From WTGA01 sp965214055 (GTDB lineage Bacteria > Pseudomonadota > Gammaproteobacteria > Arenicellales > Poriferihabitantaceae), in contig OZ243931.1 in NCBI GenBank assembly GCA_965214055.1, forward strand, positions 930,001 to 994,000: a stretch of 64,000 nucleotides of DNA. Direction: 5' to 3'. Of this stretch, positions 52,893 through 61,519 are shown piece by piece. The notes under the pieces were generated by a model. That model was given only the letters and a program-made list of their open reading frames with translations. It was not told the DNA's origin and did no database searches. Every line of letters begins with the position of its first letter. The first letter of the stretch is position 1. A program made the position numbers and the translations under genes.

Positions 52893-54134
52893 ATGAGTCT
52901 GAACACCCGCCCACCCATTGTCATTGTCGGCAGCGGCCAGGCCGCCGCTTCGTTCATATCGAGACACGCCCGGCTGGATGACCCCCCGCCCCTGGTGCTG
53001 ATCGGTGAGGAACCGTATGCGCCGTACCAGCGCCCACCGCTGTCCAAGAATGCCCTCCTCGGCAGCCTTGACCTGGACCGCCTGTTTATCCGCACCCCCC
53101 CGTGGTACGCCGAACAGGGGGTCGTCACCCGGTTCAATACCCGCATCCGGGAAATCCGCAGATCACAGAAACAGGTGATCTGCGACCAGGGTGATTCTGT
53201 GCAGTACAGCAAGCTCATCCTGTGCACCGGGGCCAGGGCGAGGACCCTGCCGGACAGCATGGGGGGGCACCTGGACGGTGTGTTCACGCTGCGGACCATT
53301 GCAGACATGCAAAGACTCCAGCCGGTTCTGCAGCCCGGCCACAGGCTGTTGATCGTCGGCGGCGGCTATATCGGCCTGGAAGTCGCCGCCACTGCACGCC
53401 AGCTCGGACTGGAAGTGACCCTGCTGGAAATGGCGGACCGCATCCTCCAGCGCGTCGCGGCCCGGGAAACCTCCGATTTTTTCCGGGCCCTGCACCGGGA
53501 GCACGGCGTGGACCTGCGGGAATCCACCGTACTGACCCGGCTGACCGGGGTGGAGGGCCGGGTCCGGGCCGCAGAACTGGAGTCCGGAGAAACGATGGAC
53601 ACCGACCTGGTCCTGGTGGGCATTGGCAGCCAGCCCAACACGGCCCTTGCCGACTCTGCGGGCCTGGAATGTGACAATGGCATCGCGGTCACGGAGACCG
53701 GCCAGACCTCGGACCCGGATATCTATGCCGCGGGGGACTGCACCAGCTTTGTCCGCAACGGGGTGCGGGTCCGGCTGGAATCCGTGCAGAATGCCGCGGA
53801 CCAGGGAGACCTCGTTGCCCGGGTGCTCGGCAAAGAAGAGGCCCGCTACACCGCCGTCCCCTGGTTCTGGTCCGAACAATACGACTGCAGGCTTCAGATC
53901 GTTGGCCTGAATCATGGCCACAACCGGACCGTTGTGCGTCCCGGCGGAAAACACCGGAGCCAGTCGGTTTGGTACTATGCCGATGAGCGGCTGCTTGCAA
54001 TCGATGCCATGAACGACACCCTCTCCTATGCATTCGGCAGGCGGATGATCACCCTGGGCAAACATCCGTCCCCCAGCCAGGTCGCAGACCCCGGGGTGGA
54101 CTTAAAGACACTGTTCCGGGAGTTGAGCCGGTGA
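52893..54134 (+). CDS. FAD-dependent ferredoxin reductase
   Basis: 413 residues. N-terminal FAD motif IVIVGSGQAAASF, PYAPYQRPPLSK, NAD-binding LLIVGGGYIGLEVAA (about residues 151-165) and the second FAD motif DIYAAGDCTSF. The C-terminal domain with VPWFWSEQYDCRLQIVGL is characteristic of putidaredoxin/rhodocoxin reductases. Last gene of the P450 operon. Confidence 0.92.
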   Translation: MSLNTRPPIVIVGSGQAAASFISRHARLDDPPPLVLIGEEPYAPYQRPPLSKNALLGSLDLDRLFIRTPPWYAEQGVVTRFNTRIREIRRSQKQVICDQGDSVQYSKLILCTGARARTLPDSMGGHLDGVFTLRTIADMQRLQPVLQPGHRLLIVGGGYIGLEVAATARQLGLEVTLLEMADRILQRVAARETSDFFRALHREHGVDLRESTVLTRLTGVEGRVRAAELESGETMDTDLVLVGIGSQPNTALADSAGLECDNGIAVTETGQTSDPDIYAAGDCTSFVRNGVRVRLESVQNAADQGDLVARVLGKEEARYTAVPWFWSEQYDCRLQIVGLNHGHNRTVVRPGGKHRSQSVWYYADERLLAIDAMNDTLSYAFGRRMITLGKHPSPSQVADPGVDLKTLFRELSR

Positions 54135-54156
54135 AAGCGGCCCCCGCCTCCCAAAG

Positions 54157-54183
54157 ATTCCCGTCACCGGGATGGCCGGGAAT
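54157..54183. terminator. Hairpin between convergent reductase and sulfatase genes
   Basis: ATTCCCG ... CGGGAAT (7-bp stem, 13-base loop) at the junction of two converging operons. No clear T tract, so weak evidence for a terminator. Confidence 0.35.
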
Positions 54184-55763
54184 TACCAGCGACCGATGAT
54201 GATCCCGTATTCCTCGTCCCGCTCCGGCCCCTGGCCCTCCATGACACCATATTCAAGACCGACTCGACGCTTGAGTGAATACTGCCATTGGAAAATGGCT
54301 TCTTTCATACGCTGGCGAATCGGTTCCAGCCCGGGGTCCCGGCCCAGGTCAACCAGTTCATCGGGGTCGGTTTTCAGGTCAAACAACTGGGGAGGGAATC
54401 CCGGGTAATAGATGAATTTCCAGTCGTGGTCCCGGACCATGGTGGCCCGGCACTGGTCGGGCTCAATCCCCAGAATGCCCCGGGCCCCGCGTTCCGAATA
54501 ATCGATTTCGCTGATCGCAACCTGGCGCCATGGCCGGGGCGGAGACGGTGATCGCAGAAGGGGCAGGAGGGAACGTCCCTCAATGCGCTCCCGGCACACC
54601 GTGCCGCCTGCGAATTCCACAAAAGTCGGGACAATGTCCACCGACTCCACCAGTTCCCGGCGCACCGAGTTGCGCGTGAAATCGGCTTCCCGGCCGGGGT
54701 CCACCACGATCATGGGAACCTTCACCGATGGTTCATGGAACAGGTCTTTTTCTCCCAGCCAGTGATCCCCAAGGTAATCCCCGTGGTCTGAAGTAAATAC
54801 GATGAGGGTATTTTCCAGCAGGCCCCGGGTGTCGAGGAATGCCATCAATCCGCCGATGTGGTCATCGATCTGCCTGACCAGTCCCATGTAGGCCGGGATA
54901 ACGGTGTCCCTCACTTCCTTTCTGGAATAGGACACGCTGTATTCCAGCTGCATGAAGGCTTTCACCACGGGGTGGGGAACGTCCCGCTCGGTGTCGCTTC
55001 GAACGACCTCCTGGATATCCTCCGTACCAAACATGCCCCAGTACGGCGCCGGGGCAATCACCGGCCAGTGGGGCTTGATGTAGCTCAGGTGGAGGCACCA
55101 TGGCCGGTCCCCGGCATCCGTGATGAAGTCCATGGCCCGCCGTGTGGTGAACGCGGTTTCCGAGTGCTGTTCCGGGACTGCCGCAGGATATGCCGAGCTG
55201 CGAAGCGCCCATCCCGAATGCAGTCTGCCTGCGTGGTCCACCCCGCTGTTTGCCCGGCGGTCCCAGGGATTCGCATCGTCATACCCCACGGACCTCAGGT
55301 ACCGGGTATACCCCTGGTTTTCGGGAAGGATCGGATCAGGATACAGTCCCTCATGCCATTCATAGGGCTCAAATCCCCCGCTGGCGGCTGCCCGGGCGTA
55401 TTCCGAATCCAGGCTGATGCCGGCATCCCGCATGTCCGCCGGGTCCTTGCGGCTATGGGTTTTTCCCACCACCGCAGTCCGGTAACCCAGGGGTCGGAGA
55501 TAGTCCGCCAGCATTTTTTCACCCAGCCCGGTGGCATCCTCATTGCCCATTACACCGTGGCTGGACTGGTAACGACCGGTGTAGAAACTCGCCCGGGACG
55601 GCGCGCACAGGGGGGCCTGGCAAAAAGCATTTTCAAATCTCACCCCCTTTTTGGCAAGTCCGTCGATATGGGGGGTCTCCAGGGACCGGTGCCCATAGCA
55701 GGACAGGTAGTCCTGCCGCAGCTGGTCGCACATGATAAACAGGATATTGGGGGAGGGTTTCAT
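54183..55763 (-). CDS. Sulfatase / phosphonate monoester hydrolase family enzyme
   Basis: 526 residues from ATG 55763 (MKPSPNILFIMCDQLRQDYL). The formylglycine signature is C53-A-P-S-R in APLCAPSRASFYTGRYQ. Further motifs are VGKTHSRKDP, LHLSYIKPHWP and FTSDHGDYLGDH. No signal peptide, so probably cytoplasmic. It would release sulfate, or a related ester, from a substrate taken up. It needs a formylglycine-generating enzyme, not found in this window. It follows the dehydrogenase gene by 10 bases. Confidence 0.87.
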   Translation of the reverse strand: MKPSPNILFIMCDQLRQDYLSCYGHRSLETPHIDGLAKKGVRFENAFCQAPLCAPSRASFYTGRYQSSHGVMGNEDATGLGEKMLADYLRPLGYRTAVVGKTHSRKDPADMRDAGISLDSEYARAAASGGFEPYEWHEGLYPDPILPENQGYTRYLRSVGYDDANPWDRRANSGVDHAGRLHSGWALRSSAYPAAVPEQHSETAFTTRRAMDFITDAGDRPWCLHLSYIKPHWPVIAPAPYWGMFGTEDIQEVVRSDTERDVPHPVVKAFMQLEYSVSYSRKEVRDTVIPAYMGLVRQIDDHIGGLMAFLDTRGLLENTLIVFTSDHGDYLGDHWLGEKDLFHEPSVKVPMIVVDPGREADFTRNSVRRELVESVDIVPTFVEFAGGTVCRERIEGRSLLPLLRSPSPPRPWRQVAISEIDYSERGARGILGIEPDQCRATMVRDHDWKFIYYPGFPPQLFDLKTDPDELVDLGRDPGLEPIRQRMKEAIFQWQYSLKRRVGLEYGVMEGQGPERDEEYGIIIGRW

Positions 55764-55773
55764 GGAGGCACTG

Positions 55774-57243
55774 CTAGCGGACGGAACCCTCCAGTATCTG
55801 CACGGTCTTGAGATCACTGTGAAAGTCCAGTGCGTAGTCCCCCCCTTCCCGGCCGATCCCGCTGATTCCACAACCCCCGAACGGCGCGGTGAGGTCCCGG
55901 ACCAGAAAGGTATTCACCCAAACCGTCCCCGCCCGCACCCCCCGGCCCATGCGCTCGGCGCGGTCCGCATTCGACGTGTAGACGATTCCGGACAGGCCAT
56001 ACTCGGTGCTGTTGGCCAGCTCGATGGCCTGGTGTTCACTGTCGAATGTCTGCAGGGTCAGGACGGGACCAAAAATTTCCTTCTGCACCACTTCGGACTC
56101 ATTGGAGACCGGTTCAATCAGGGTAGGCTGGTACCAAAGCTTCCCGGCCTCGAATCGTTCACCGCCGAAGACAATCCGGTCCCCGGCATCCCGGGCTCTT
56201 CGGACAAACCCTTCCACCCGTTCCAGGTGGGCAGGATGAATCGCCGCACTCAGGGTGGTCGTGGGGTCCCGGCTGTCTCCGTATACATGCTGCCGGGTGT
56301 GCAGGACAAAACGTTCCATGAATTCGGATTTCACCGAAGACTCCACGAGCAATCGCGTTCCGGCAAGACAGACCTGTCCCGAATCCTCAAATTGCGCCGC
56401 GGCCTTCCCGGCGGCGGCTTCGATGTCGGCATCCGCAAAAACGATCAATGGTCCCTTCCCCCCAAGTTCAGCAGTGAACGGGACGATGTTTCGCGCCGCA
56501 GCCATGCCAATGTGCCGTGCGGTTTCCGGCGATCCGGTGAAGGAGATGCGGCGCACCCGTGGATCTGACACCAGGGCAGCTCCTACCTCGTTGCCCAACC
56601 CCTGGACGACGTTGAAGGCCCCTTCCGGGAACCCGGCCTCGTTGACCAGGTCCGCCAGCATGCTGGCGGACAGCGGGGACCATTCCGCCGGCTTCAGGAT
56701 AACCGAGTTGCCCGCAGCCAGTGCCGGCGCCAGCTTCCAGGTAGACAGCATGAACGGGGCATTCCAGGGAGTGATGATGACTGCCGGTCCGGCGGGATCA
56801 CGGACCACGCGGTTTCGGGTGCCTTTTGAAGACCAGCAGCGTTCCTCGTACCCGGCCACCAATTCAGCATAGTTGCGAAAGTTCAGGGCCCCCCGGGGGA
56901 CCAGCCGGCGCCGGAGACTTTCGTGCAGCATGGCCATGTCCAGGCATTCAATGGCCGCGATCTCGCCGGCCCGGTCATCAATCAGGTCTGCCAGTCTGCA
57001 CAGGATCGCGATTCGCTGGGATTGCCGGAGCGCCGACCATCGGTGGAACCCCTTGACTGCGGCGGTCACTGCGGCCTGGGCGGTACTGCGGTCTCCCCGG
57101 GACACATCCGCCAGCTTGAGGTTCCAGTCCAGGGGGGAGCGCACTTCAAACGTCTCGGCGGAAGCCACCCGCCTGCCGTCGATGAAATGGTGGGGGGAGA
57201 CGGCTATCCCGTCAATATCGGTTCTGTCGAGTGGGTCAGGCAT
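55774..57243 (-). CDS. Aldehyde dehydrogenase, HpaE-like (carboxymethyl-hydroxymuconate semialdehyde type)
   Basis: 489 residues from ATG 57243. IITPWNAPFMLSTWKLAPAL, then ISFTGSPETARHIG, the catalytic Glu in AELGGKGPLIVF and the nucleophile Cys in DSGQVCLAGTR are all present. The sequence pattern and the extradiol dioxygenase next door suggest oxidation of a ring-cleavage semialdehyde with NAD, as HpaE does in homoprotocatechuate breakdown. Confidence 0.88.
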   Translation of the reverse strand: MPDPLDRTDIDGIAVSPHHFIDGRRVASAETFEVRSPLDWNLKLADVSRGDRSTAQAAVTAAVKGFHRWSALRQSQRIAILCRLADLIDDRAGEIAAIECLDMAMLHESLRRRLVPRGALNFRNYAELVAGYEERCWSSKGTRNRVVRDPAGPAVIITPWNAPFMLSTWKLAPALAAGNSVILKPAEWSPLSASMLADLVNEAGFPEGAFNVVQGLGNEVGAALVSDPRVRRISFTGSPETARHIGMAAARNIVPFTAELGGKGPLIVFADADIEAAAGKAAAQFEDSGQVCLAGTRLLVESSVKSEFMERFVLHTRQHVYGDSRDPTTTLSAAIHPAHLERVEGFVRRARDAGDRIVFGGERFEAGKLWYQPTLIEPVSNESEVVQKEIFGPVLTLQTFDSEHQAIELANSTEYGLSGIVYTSNADRAERMGRGVRAGTVWVNTFLVRDLTAPFGGCGISGIGREGGDYALDFHSDLKTVQILEGSVR

Positions 57244-57266
57244 ATCGGGTCCGGCTCCGGATTCTG

Positions 57267-57295
57267 TTAATTCGTTTGGTTGCAAACAATATAAG
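57267..57295 (+). promoter_or_regulatory. Promoter and operator B between the ALDH and dioxygenase genes
   Basis: The element TTCGTTTGG-N3-CAAACAATATAA (57271-57294) has inverted half-sites GTTTG and CAAAC. It overlaps a plus-strand -10 TATAAG (57290-57295) with a weak TTAATT 17 bp upstream. Same sequence and orientation as 48521-48544. Confidence 0.6.
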
Positions 57296-57368
57296 TGAAT
57301 GATAAGCTCCCTGAAGAAAATGTCAATTATGGCAGACCAATCCCCGTTTCACAGGAAAGTTTTCAGCT

Positions 57369-58241
57369 ATGGGAGAAATTGTCGGTGCCGGATTTTTGTC
57401 CCATGCACCCACCATCATGTTCCCGGAAACATTGCGGCACGCCATCAATGGTGGCCGGGAAATCAGCCTGGTCCCCGGGCTGCACCGGCTGCGTCGTGAA
57501 GTCCTTGATGAACTGAAACCGGATACCATCCTGTTGTTCGACACCCACTGGTTCACCACGGTGGAGTTTGTGATCACGGCCCACCCGTGCAGAAAAGGCA
57601 CATACACCTCGGACGAACTGCCCCGGGGCATGGCACAGATCCCCTTTGAGATGAAAGGTGACCCCGGCTTTGCACGGCGGGTTTGCGCCCGGATCAATGC
57701 CCGGGGGATATGCTGTCATGCCAGCGAGGACCCGGCCCTGCCGGTCCATTACCCCACCATCAACATTGCCCACTTTCTCAATGCCGGAGAGGCCTGGGTT
57801 TCAATGGGCATCTGCCAGACCGCCCGGGACCCTCATTTTCTGGATGTGGGCCGGGGAATTGCCGAAGCGGTGGCACAGTCCGGCCAGCGGGTGGTCCTGA
57901 TTGCCAGTGGCGGCCTGAGTCACCGCTTCTGGCCCCTGGACGAGCTTGCGCAGCACGAGACCTCGGACCCGGTCCATATTTTCACTCCCGAGGCACGGGC
58001 TGCGGACGAGAAACGCCTGAAATGGTGGAAGCAGGGGGATCATGCATCGGTGGTGGACAGCATGGATGAATACCGCAGGCATGCCCCGGAAGGCCGGTTC
58101 GGCCATTACCTGATGATGATCGGCGCCCTGGGAGGAAAAGACTGTTCGGCCAGGGGAAGGCTGTTCAGCGACTATGAGAATGCAACCGGCACCGGCCAGG
58201 TCCATGTCTGGTTCGACCGTCCCGGGCCAGGCTGGCACTAA
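57369..58241 (+). CDS. Class III extradiol ring-cleavage dioxygenase (LigB/HpaD-like)
   Basis: 290 residues. GAGFLSHAPTIMFPE carries the first metal His, ILLFDTHWFTTVEF the second region, and HYPTINIAHFL and LIASGGLSHRFWPLDE are also typical of LigB-superfamily dioxygenases such as HpaD. The enzyme uses Fe(II) and O2 to open a catechol ring next to the hydroxyls. The neighbouring HpaE-like dehydrogenase suggests a homoprotocatechuate-like catechol. Confidence 0.88.
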   Translation: MGEIVGAGFLSHAPTIMFPETLRHAINGGREISLVPGLHRLRREVLDELKPDTILLFDTHWFTTVEFVITAHPCRKGTYTSDELPRGMAQIPFEMKGDPGFARRVCARINARGICCHASEDPALPVHYPTINIAHFLNAGEAWVSMGICQTARDPHFLDVGRGIAEAVAQSGQRVVLIASGGLSHRFWPLDELAQHETSDPVHIFTPEARAADEKRLKWWKQGDHASVVDSMDEYRRHAPEGRFGHYLMMIGALGGKDCSARGRLFSDYENATGTGQVHVWFDRPGPGWH

Positions 58242-58311
58242 ACAATTTCCCATAAGAGATGCAAACGACATCTACCCTTTAATCAACTGGTTTACCAACC
58301 CTGGAGGAATC

Positions 58312-59244
58312 ATGAAAAAACTGTTCATCACCCTGATCGTAAGTGTTGCATTCCTGGCACCCATCGCCCAGGCAGAATACCCCGAAAAACCGGTTTCCTT
58401 TGTGGTGCCCTGGCCCCCTGGAGACCTCGAAGATGTGCTGACCCGGATGATCGCCGACGAGTTTCAGACCACCTACGGAGTCGCAGCCGCCGTGGTCAAC
58501 AAGCCCGGGGGCGGTGGCGGCCCCTTCCCGGGGGCGGTGGAAGTAGCCACTGCGCCGGCGGATGGCTATACCGTTGGATCCTTTATCATTGCAGTTCCCA
58601 CGGTGGGACCGAATATCGGCATCCCGGAACTCAGCCCGAACCCGTTTGAGCCATTGGGCAATTTCCTGACCTATCCCTTTGTCATCGTTGCGGGAGAAAA
58701 TGCGCCCTATGACGATGTCCAGGGTCTGGCGGAGTACGCCCGGAACAATGAGGTGGCCCTGGGCCACTTTGGTGCGCCCCTGATTCCAACCCAGGTCACC
58801 CTGGCCCTCGCCAGGGTGCTGGGATTCAGTTACAGCTCCGATGCTGCATTCGATGCGCTGGATTGCAACACCCTGGCATCCGGAGATGTGGATGTCATCA
58901 ACACCACGCTGCAGCTGGTGCTCCCCTGTCTGGACCGCATCAAGGTCCTGGCGTCTGTAGGAGACGAGAGGATTGCATTGACCCCGGATGCCCCGACGGT
59001 GGCTGAAATTGCCCCGGAATTGAATATTGCCCTGTGGAATGGCCTGTTTGTGCACAAGGATACGCCGGCGGATGCCCGGGACAAGATCATCGCCGTGGCG
59101 AAAAAGGTCGCACTGTCCGAGGCTGCAAAAAAACTGGCCGCGGAGACCGGTGCATTGATCTACTGGCAGGATGCGGACGCTGCGAATGCCCAGATCGCCG
59201 ATGATATCGAAGCCCTTGGGCGCATCGACAAGCTGCTGGAGTAG
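58312..59244 (+). CDS. Tripartite tricarboxylate transporter, substrate-binding protein (TctC family)
   Basis: 310 residues, GGAGG before ATG 58312. The signal peptide MKKLFITLIVSVAFLAPIAQA is probably cut after Ala21. The mature start YPEKPVSFVVPWPPGD and VVNKPGGGGG are family hallmarks. It binds a carboxylate in the periplasm and delivers it to the TctAB permease encoded next. Such proteins often bind aromatic carboxylates. Confidence 0.92.
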   Translation: MKKLFITLIVSVAFLAPIAQAEYPEKPVSFVVPWPPGDLEDVLTRMIADEFQTTYGVAAAVVNKPGGGGGPFPGAVEVATAPADGYTVGSFIIAVPTVGPNIGIPELSPNPFEPLGNFLTYPFVIVAGENAPYDDVQGLAEYARNNEVALGHFGAPLIPTQVTLALARVLGFSYSSDAAFDALDCNTLASGDVDVINTTLQLVLPCLDRIKVLASVGDERIALTPDAPTVAEIAPELNIALWNGLFVHKDTPADARDKIIAVAKKVALSEAAKKLAAETGALIYWQDADAANAQIADDIEALGRIDKLLE

Positions 59245-59252
59245 TTTCCCCG

Positions 59253-59287
59253 GACCCCGGGCGGCCTGAAAGGGCCGCCCGGGGGTC
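59253..59287 (+). promoter_or_regulatory. Strong intercistronic hairpin between tctC- and tctB-type genes
   Basis: A 14-bp stem with one bulge (GACCCCGGGCGGCC and GGCCGCCCGGGGGTC) around a six-base loop. There is no following T run. Probably partial termination or 3'-end protection that lets the binding protein be made in excess of the permease. Confidence 0.7.
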
Positions 59288-59325
59288 TGGAGCCGTCTCC
59301 CCCCGTCCATCCCTCATTGCCACCG

Positions 59326-59865
59326 ATGCCCGATCCCGGTCCAAGCAGGAAAACTCTTGAGCATGACCGGCGCCCCGGCGACCGGGTCTTTGCGGTTTTT
59401 TTCCTGGTCGTCTCGCTTTTGCTCCTGTCCCAGCTTGGCAACGAAACGAAATGGATCCGGGGCACCCGGATTTTCACCCAGCCCGCATTCTGGCCCGCTG
59501 TGAGCCTGGCAGGCATGGTGCTGTTTGCCTGCCTGCATTGTCTGGGCACGGTATTGTCTTCCCGGACAAAGGGCAACGCCCGGGAAACTGCCTTCTGGTT
59601 CCGGTCCCTGGAATATGCTGGATGGTTCATGGTGTATGTCTGGATCGTCCCCCTCATCGGCTACCTCCCCGCCACCGTGTTATTTGTCGTTTCCCTGGCA
59701 CTGCGCAACGGCTACCGGGACCCCCCCATGCTGCTGAAGGCCGCCGGGATGGGTCTGCTCATCGTGGTGGTCTTCAAAGGCCTGCTTTCCGTAAAAATCC
59801 CGGGGGGACAATTCTATGAACACCTGCCGGACGGGATGAGGCACTTCATGCTGCTGTACCTGTAG
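59326..59865 (+). CDS. Tripartite tricarboxylate transporter, small membrane subunit (TctB family)
   Basis: 179 residues from ATG 59326 (TTG 59317 possible). Four hydrophobic segments, for example VFAVFFLVVSLLLLSQL, PAVSLAGMVLFACLHCLG, VYVWIVPLIGYLPATVLFVV and AGMGLLIVVVFKGLLS, match the four-helix TctB topology. It pairs with TctA in the inner membrane. Confidence 0.87.
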   Translation: MPDPGPSRKTLEHDRRPGDRVFAVFFLVVSLLLLSQLGNETKWIRGTRIFTQPAFWPAVSLAGMVLFACLHCLGTVLSSRTKGNARETAFWFRSLEYAGWFMVYVWIVPLIGYLPATVLFVVSLALRNGYRDPPMLLKAAGMGLLIVVVFKGLLSVKIPGGQFYEHLPDGMRHFMLLYL

Positions 59866-59874
59866 GTCCTGGTC

Positions 59875-61368
59875 ATGGAATTGTTTTTGTCGTCCCTGGA
59901 AATACTGGCCCGGTGGGATGTCATTGCGGCGTTGTTCATCGGGTCCATCGGGGGGGTCATCATCGGTGCCATCCCCGGAGTGGGGGCGGCGGTGGCCATT
60001 GCCATCCTCTTGCCGGCAACTTTTTCCATGGACCCCATCGTGGGGCTGACGGTCCTGCTGGGCATCTACGGATCCTCCATGTACGGCGGTGCAATTCCGG
60101 CCATACTGATCAATACCCCGGGGACCGCAGTCAATGCACTCACCACGTACGATGGCCATCCCATGGTCAGGAATGGAAACCCGAGACGGGCCCTGTCCCT
60201 GGCCTATTCCGCCTCTTTCTTTGGCGGCGTCTTCTCCGTCATCAGCCTGATCCTCCTGTCCCAGTTGCTGGCGGTTATCGCCCCTCACTTCGGCAGCCGT
60301 GAAATATTTCTCGCCGCCCTGCTGGGTATCGTTCTGGTGGTGCTGGCGCATCGCGGACAGGTCTTCAGTGCCGGCATGCTGGCCTGCTTTGGCATCTTCC
60401 TGAATACCGTCGGGTTGGAACCGGTCAAATATACCCGCCGGTTTACCTTTGACCAAACCTGGCTGGCTTCGGGCATCGACCTGATTGTGGTGGTGCTGGG
60501 CCTGTTTGCGCTGTCCCAGGCCTTTCTCCTGCTGGTGCAGGGGGATGAACGGCCCCGGCCCGGCCGGGTCACGGGGAGCCTGTTTGGAGGACTGAAAGAA
60601 CTCCTTGGCTTCAAGCGGGTGGCCTCGGTTTCCGCGTCATTCGGGGTCTTGATGGGAATGATTCCCGGGGTCGGTGAATTTACCGCCCAGTTCCTGTCCT
60701 ATACCTATGCCCAAAAAACATCCAAACATCCGGAACGATTCGGGAAAGGGGCCCCGGAAGGACTGATTGCCTCGGAAACCGCCAACAACGCCATTCCCGC
60801 CGCAGCGATGATCCCACTGCTGGCACTGGGGATTCCCGGGGAAGCCCTGACGGCCATGATGCTGTCCGTGTTCTATGTCCACAATGTGATCCCCGGCCCC
60901 CAGCTGTTTGCCAACCAGATGGACTTTGTCATGGCGCTGTACATGGCCCTGTTCCTGTTGAACCTCATCGTCCTGGTATTCCTGATCTTTTCCACCAACA
61001 CCATCCTGCGGCTCGTGCAGATTCCCACCCGGTTTTTGGGGACCATGATCCTTGCGCTGGGGTTTGTGGGGGTCTATTCATTGCGCAACTCCATGACGGA
61101 CTGTGCCATAGCGGCGGGATTCGGGATCTTTGGACTGGTGCTGAAACGCCTGCAACTGCCCGTTGTGCCCATCGTGCTGGGAATGGTGCTCGGTGGCATC
61201 ATGGAAGTGAAGCTGCGGTCCTCCATGGCCCGGGTGAAAACCCCCCTGGATTTCATTGACCGACCCATTGCAGCCATCCTCTTCGGCCTCATCGTGCTGG
61301 TGATCGGCATTCATCTCCACACTTACCTGAAACACCGGAAAACGGGGGGGCACACCACCGGCCGGTAA
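59875..61368 (+). CDS. Tripartite tricarboxylate transporter, large membrane subunit (TctA family)
   Basis: 497 residues, about 11-12 transmembrane segments. The duplicated TctA signatures are IGGVIIGAIPGVGAAVAIAI near the N-terminus with YGGAIPAILINTPGT, and FGVLMGMIPGVGEFTAQFLS with ASETANNAIPAAAMIPLLAL in the second half. Starts nine bases after the small subunit. Confidence 0.94.
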   Translation: MELFLSSLEILARWDVIAALFIGSIGGVIIGAIPGVGAAVAIAILLPATFSMDPIVGLTVLLGIYGSSMYGGAIPAILINTPGTAVNALTTYDGHPMVRNGNPRRALSLAYSASFFGGVFSVISLILLSQLLAVIAPHFGSREIFLAALLGIVLVVLAHRGQVFSAGMLACFGIFLNTVGLEPVKYTRRFTFDQTWLASGIDLIVVVLGLFALSQAFLLLVQGDERPRPGRVTGSLFGGLKELLGFKRVASVSASFGVLMGMIPGVGEFTAQFLSYTYAQKTSKHPERFGKGAPEGLIASETANNAIPAAAMIPLLALGIPGEALTAMMLSVFYVHNVIPGPQLFANQMDFVMALYMALFLLNLIVLVFLIFSTNTILRLVQIPTRFLGTMILALGFVGVYSLRNSMTDCAIAAGFGIFGLVLKRLQLPVVPIVLGMVLGGIMEVKLRSSMARVKTPLDFIDRPIAAILFGLIVLVIGIHLHTYLKHRKTGGHTTGR

Positions 61369-61456
61369 TCCGCCACAAGGGGCCCCGGCGGCGGCGCAGG
61401 CCCGGATTTCCGAAGAGACTTCACGCCGGCGAAGGGGAACCCGGACACCCGGCAGG

Positions 61457-61481
61457 GACCCGGCCCGGGGGACGCCGGGTC
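61457..61481. terminator. Hairpin between convergent tctA-type and fghA genes
   Basis: GACCCGGC ... GCCGGGTC, 8-bp stem and nine-base loop, between converging genes. GC-rich without a T run; a weak bidirectional terminator candidate. Confidence 0.35.
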
Positions 61482-61486
61482 AATCC

Positions 61487-61519
61487 GTCATCTGGCCGTC
61501 ATCTGGCCGTCATCTGGCG
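61487..61519 (-). repeat. Three tandem 11-bp repeats across the fghA stop codon
   Basis: GTCATCTGGCC at 61487, 61498 and (last base changed) 61509 on the plus strand. On the coding strand the copies contain the final Gln-Met-Thr-Ala-Arg codons and the TGA. Confidence 0.85.

Noticed and set aside
51857..53308. 483-codon minus-strand frame across the ligase and ferredoxin genes
   Set aside because: The plus strand carries three clearly recognised proteins with catalytic motifs; the antisense frame has none.
57295..57516. Small gene starting just before the dioxygenase
   Set aside because: It overlaps the dioxygenase start in another frame and has no domain; the region is better explained as promoter and leader.
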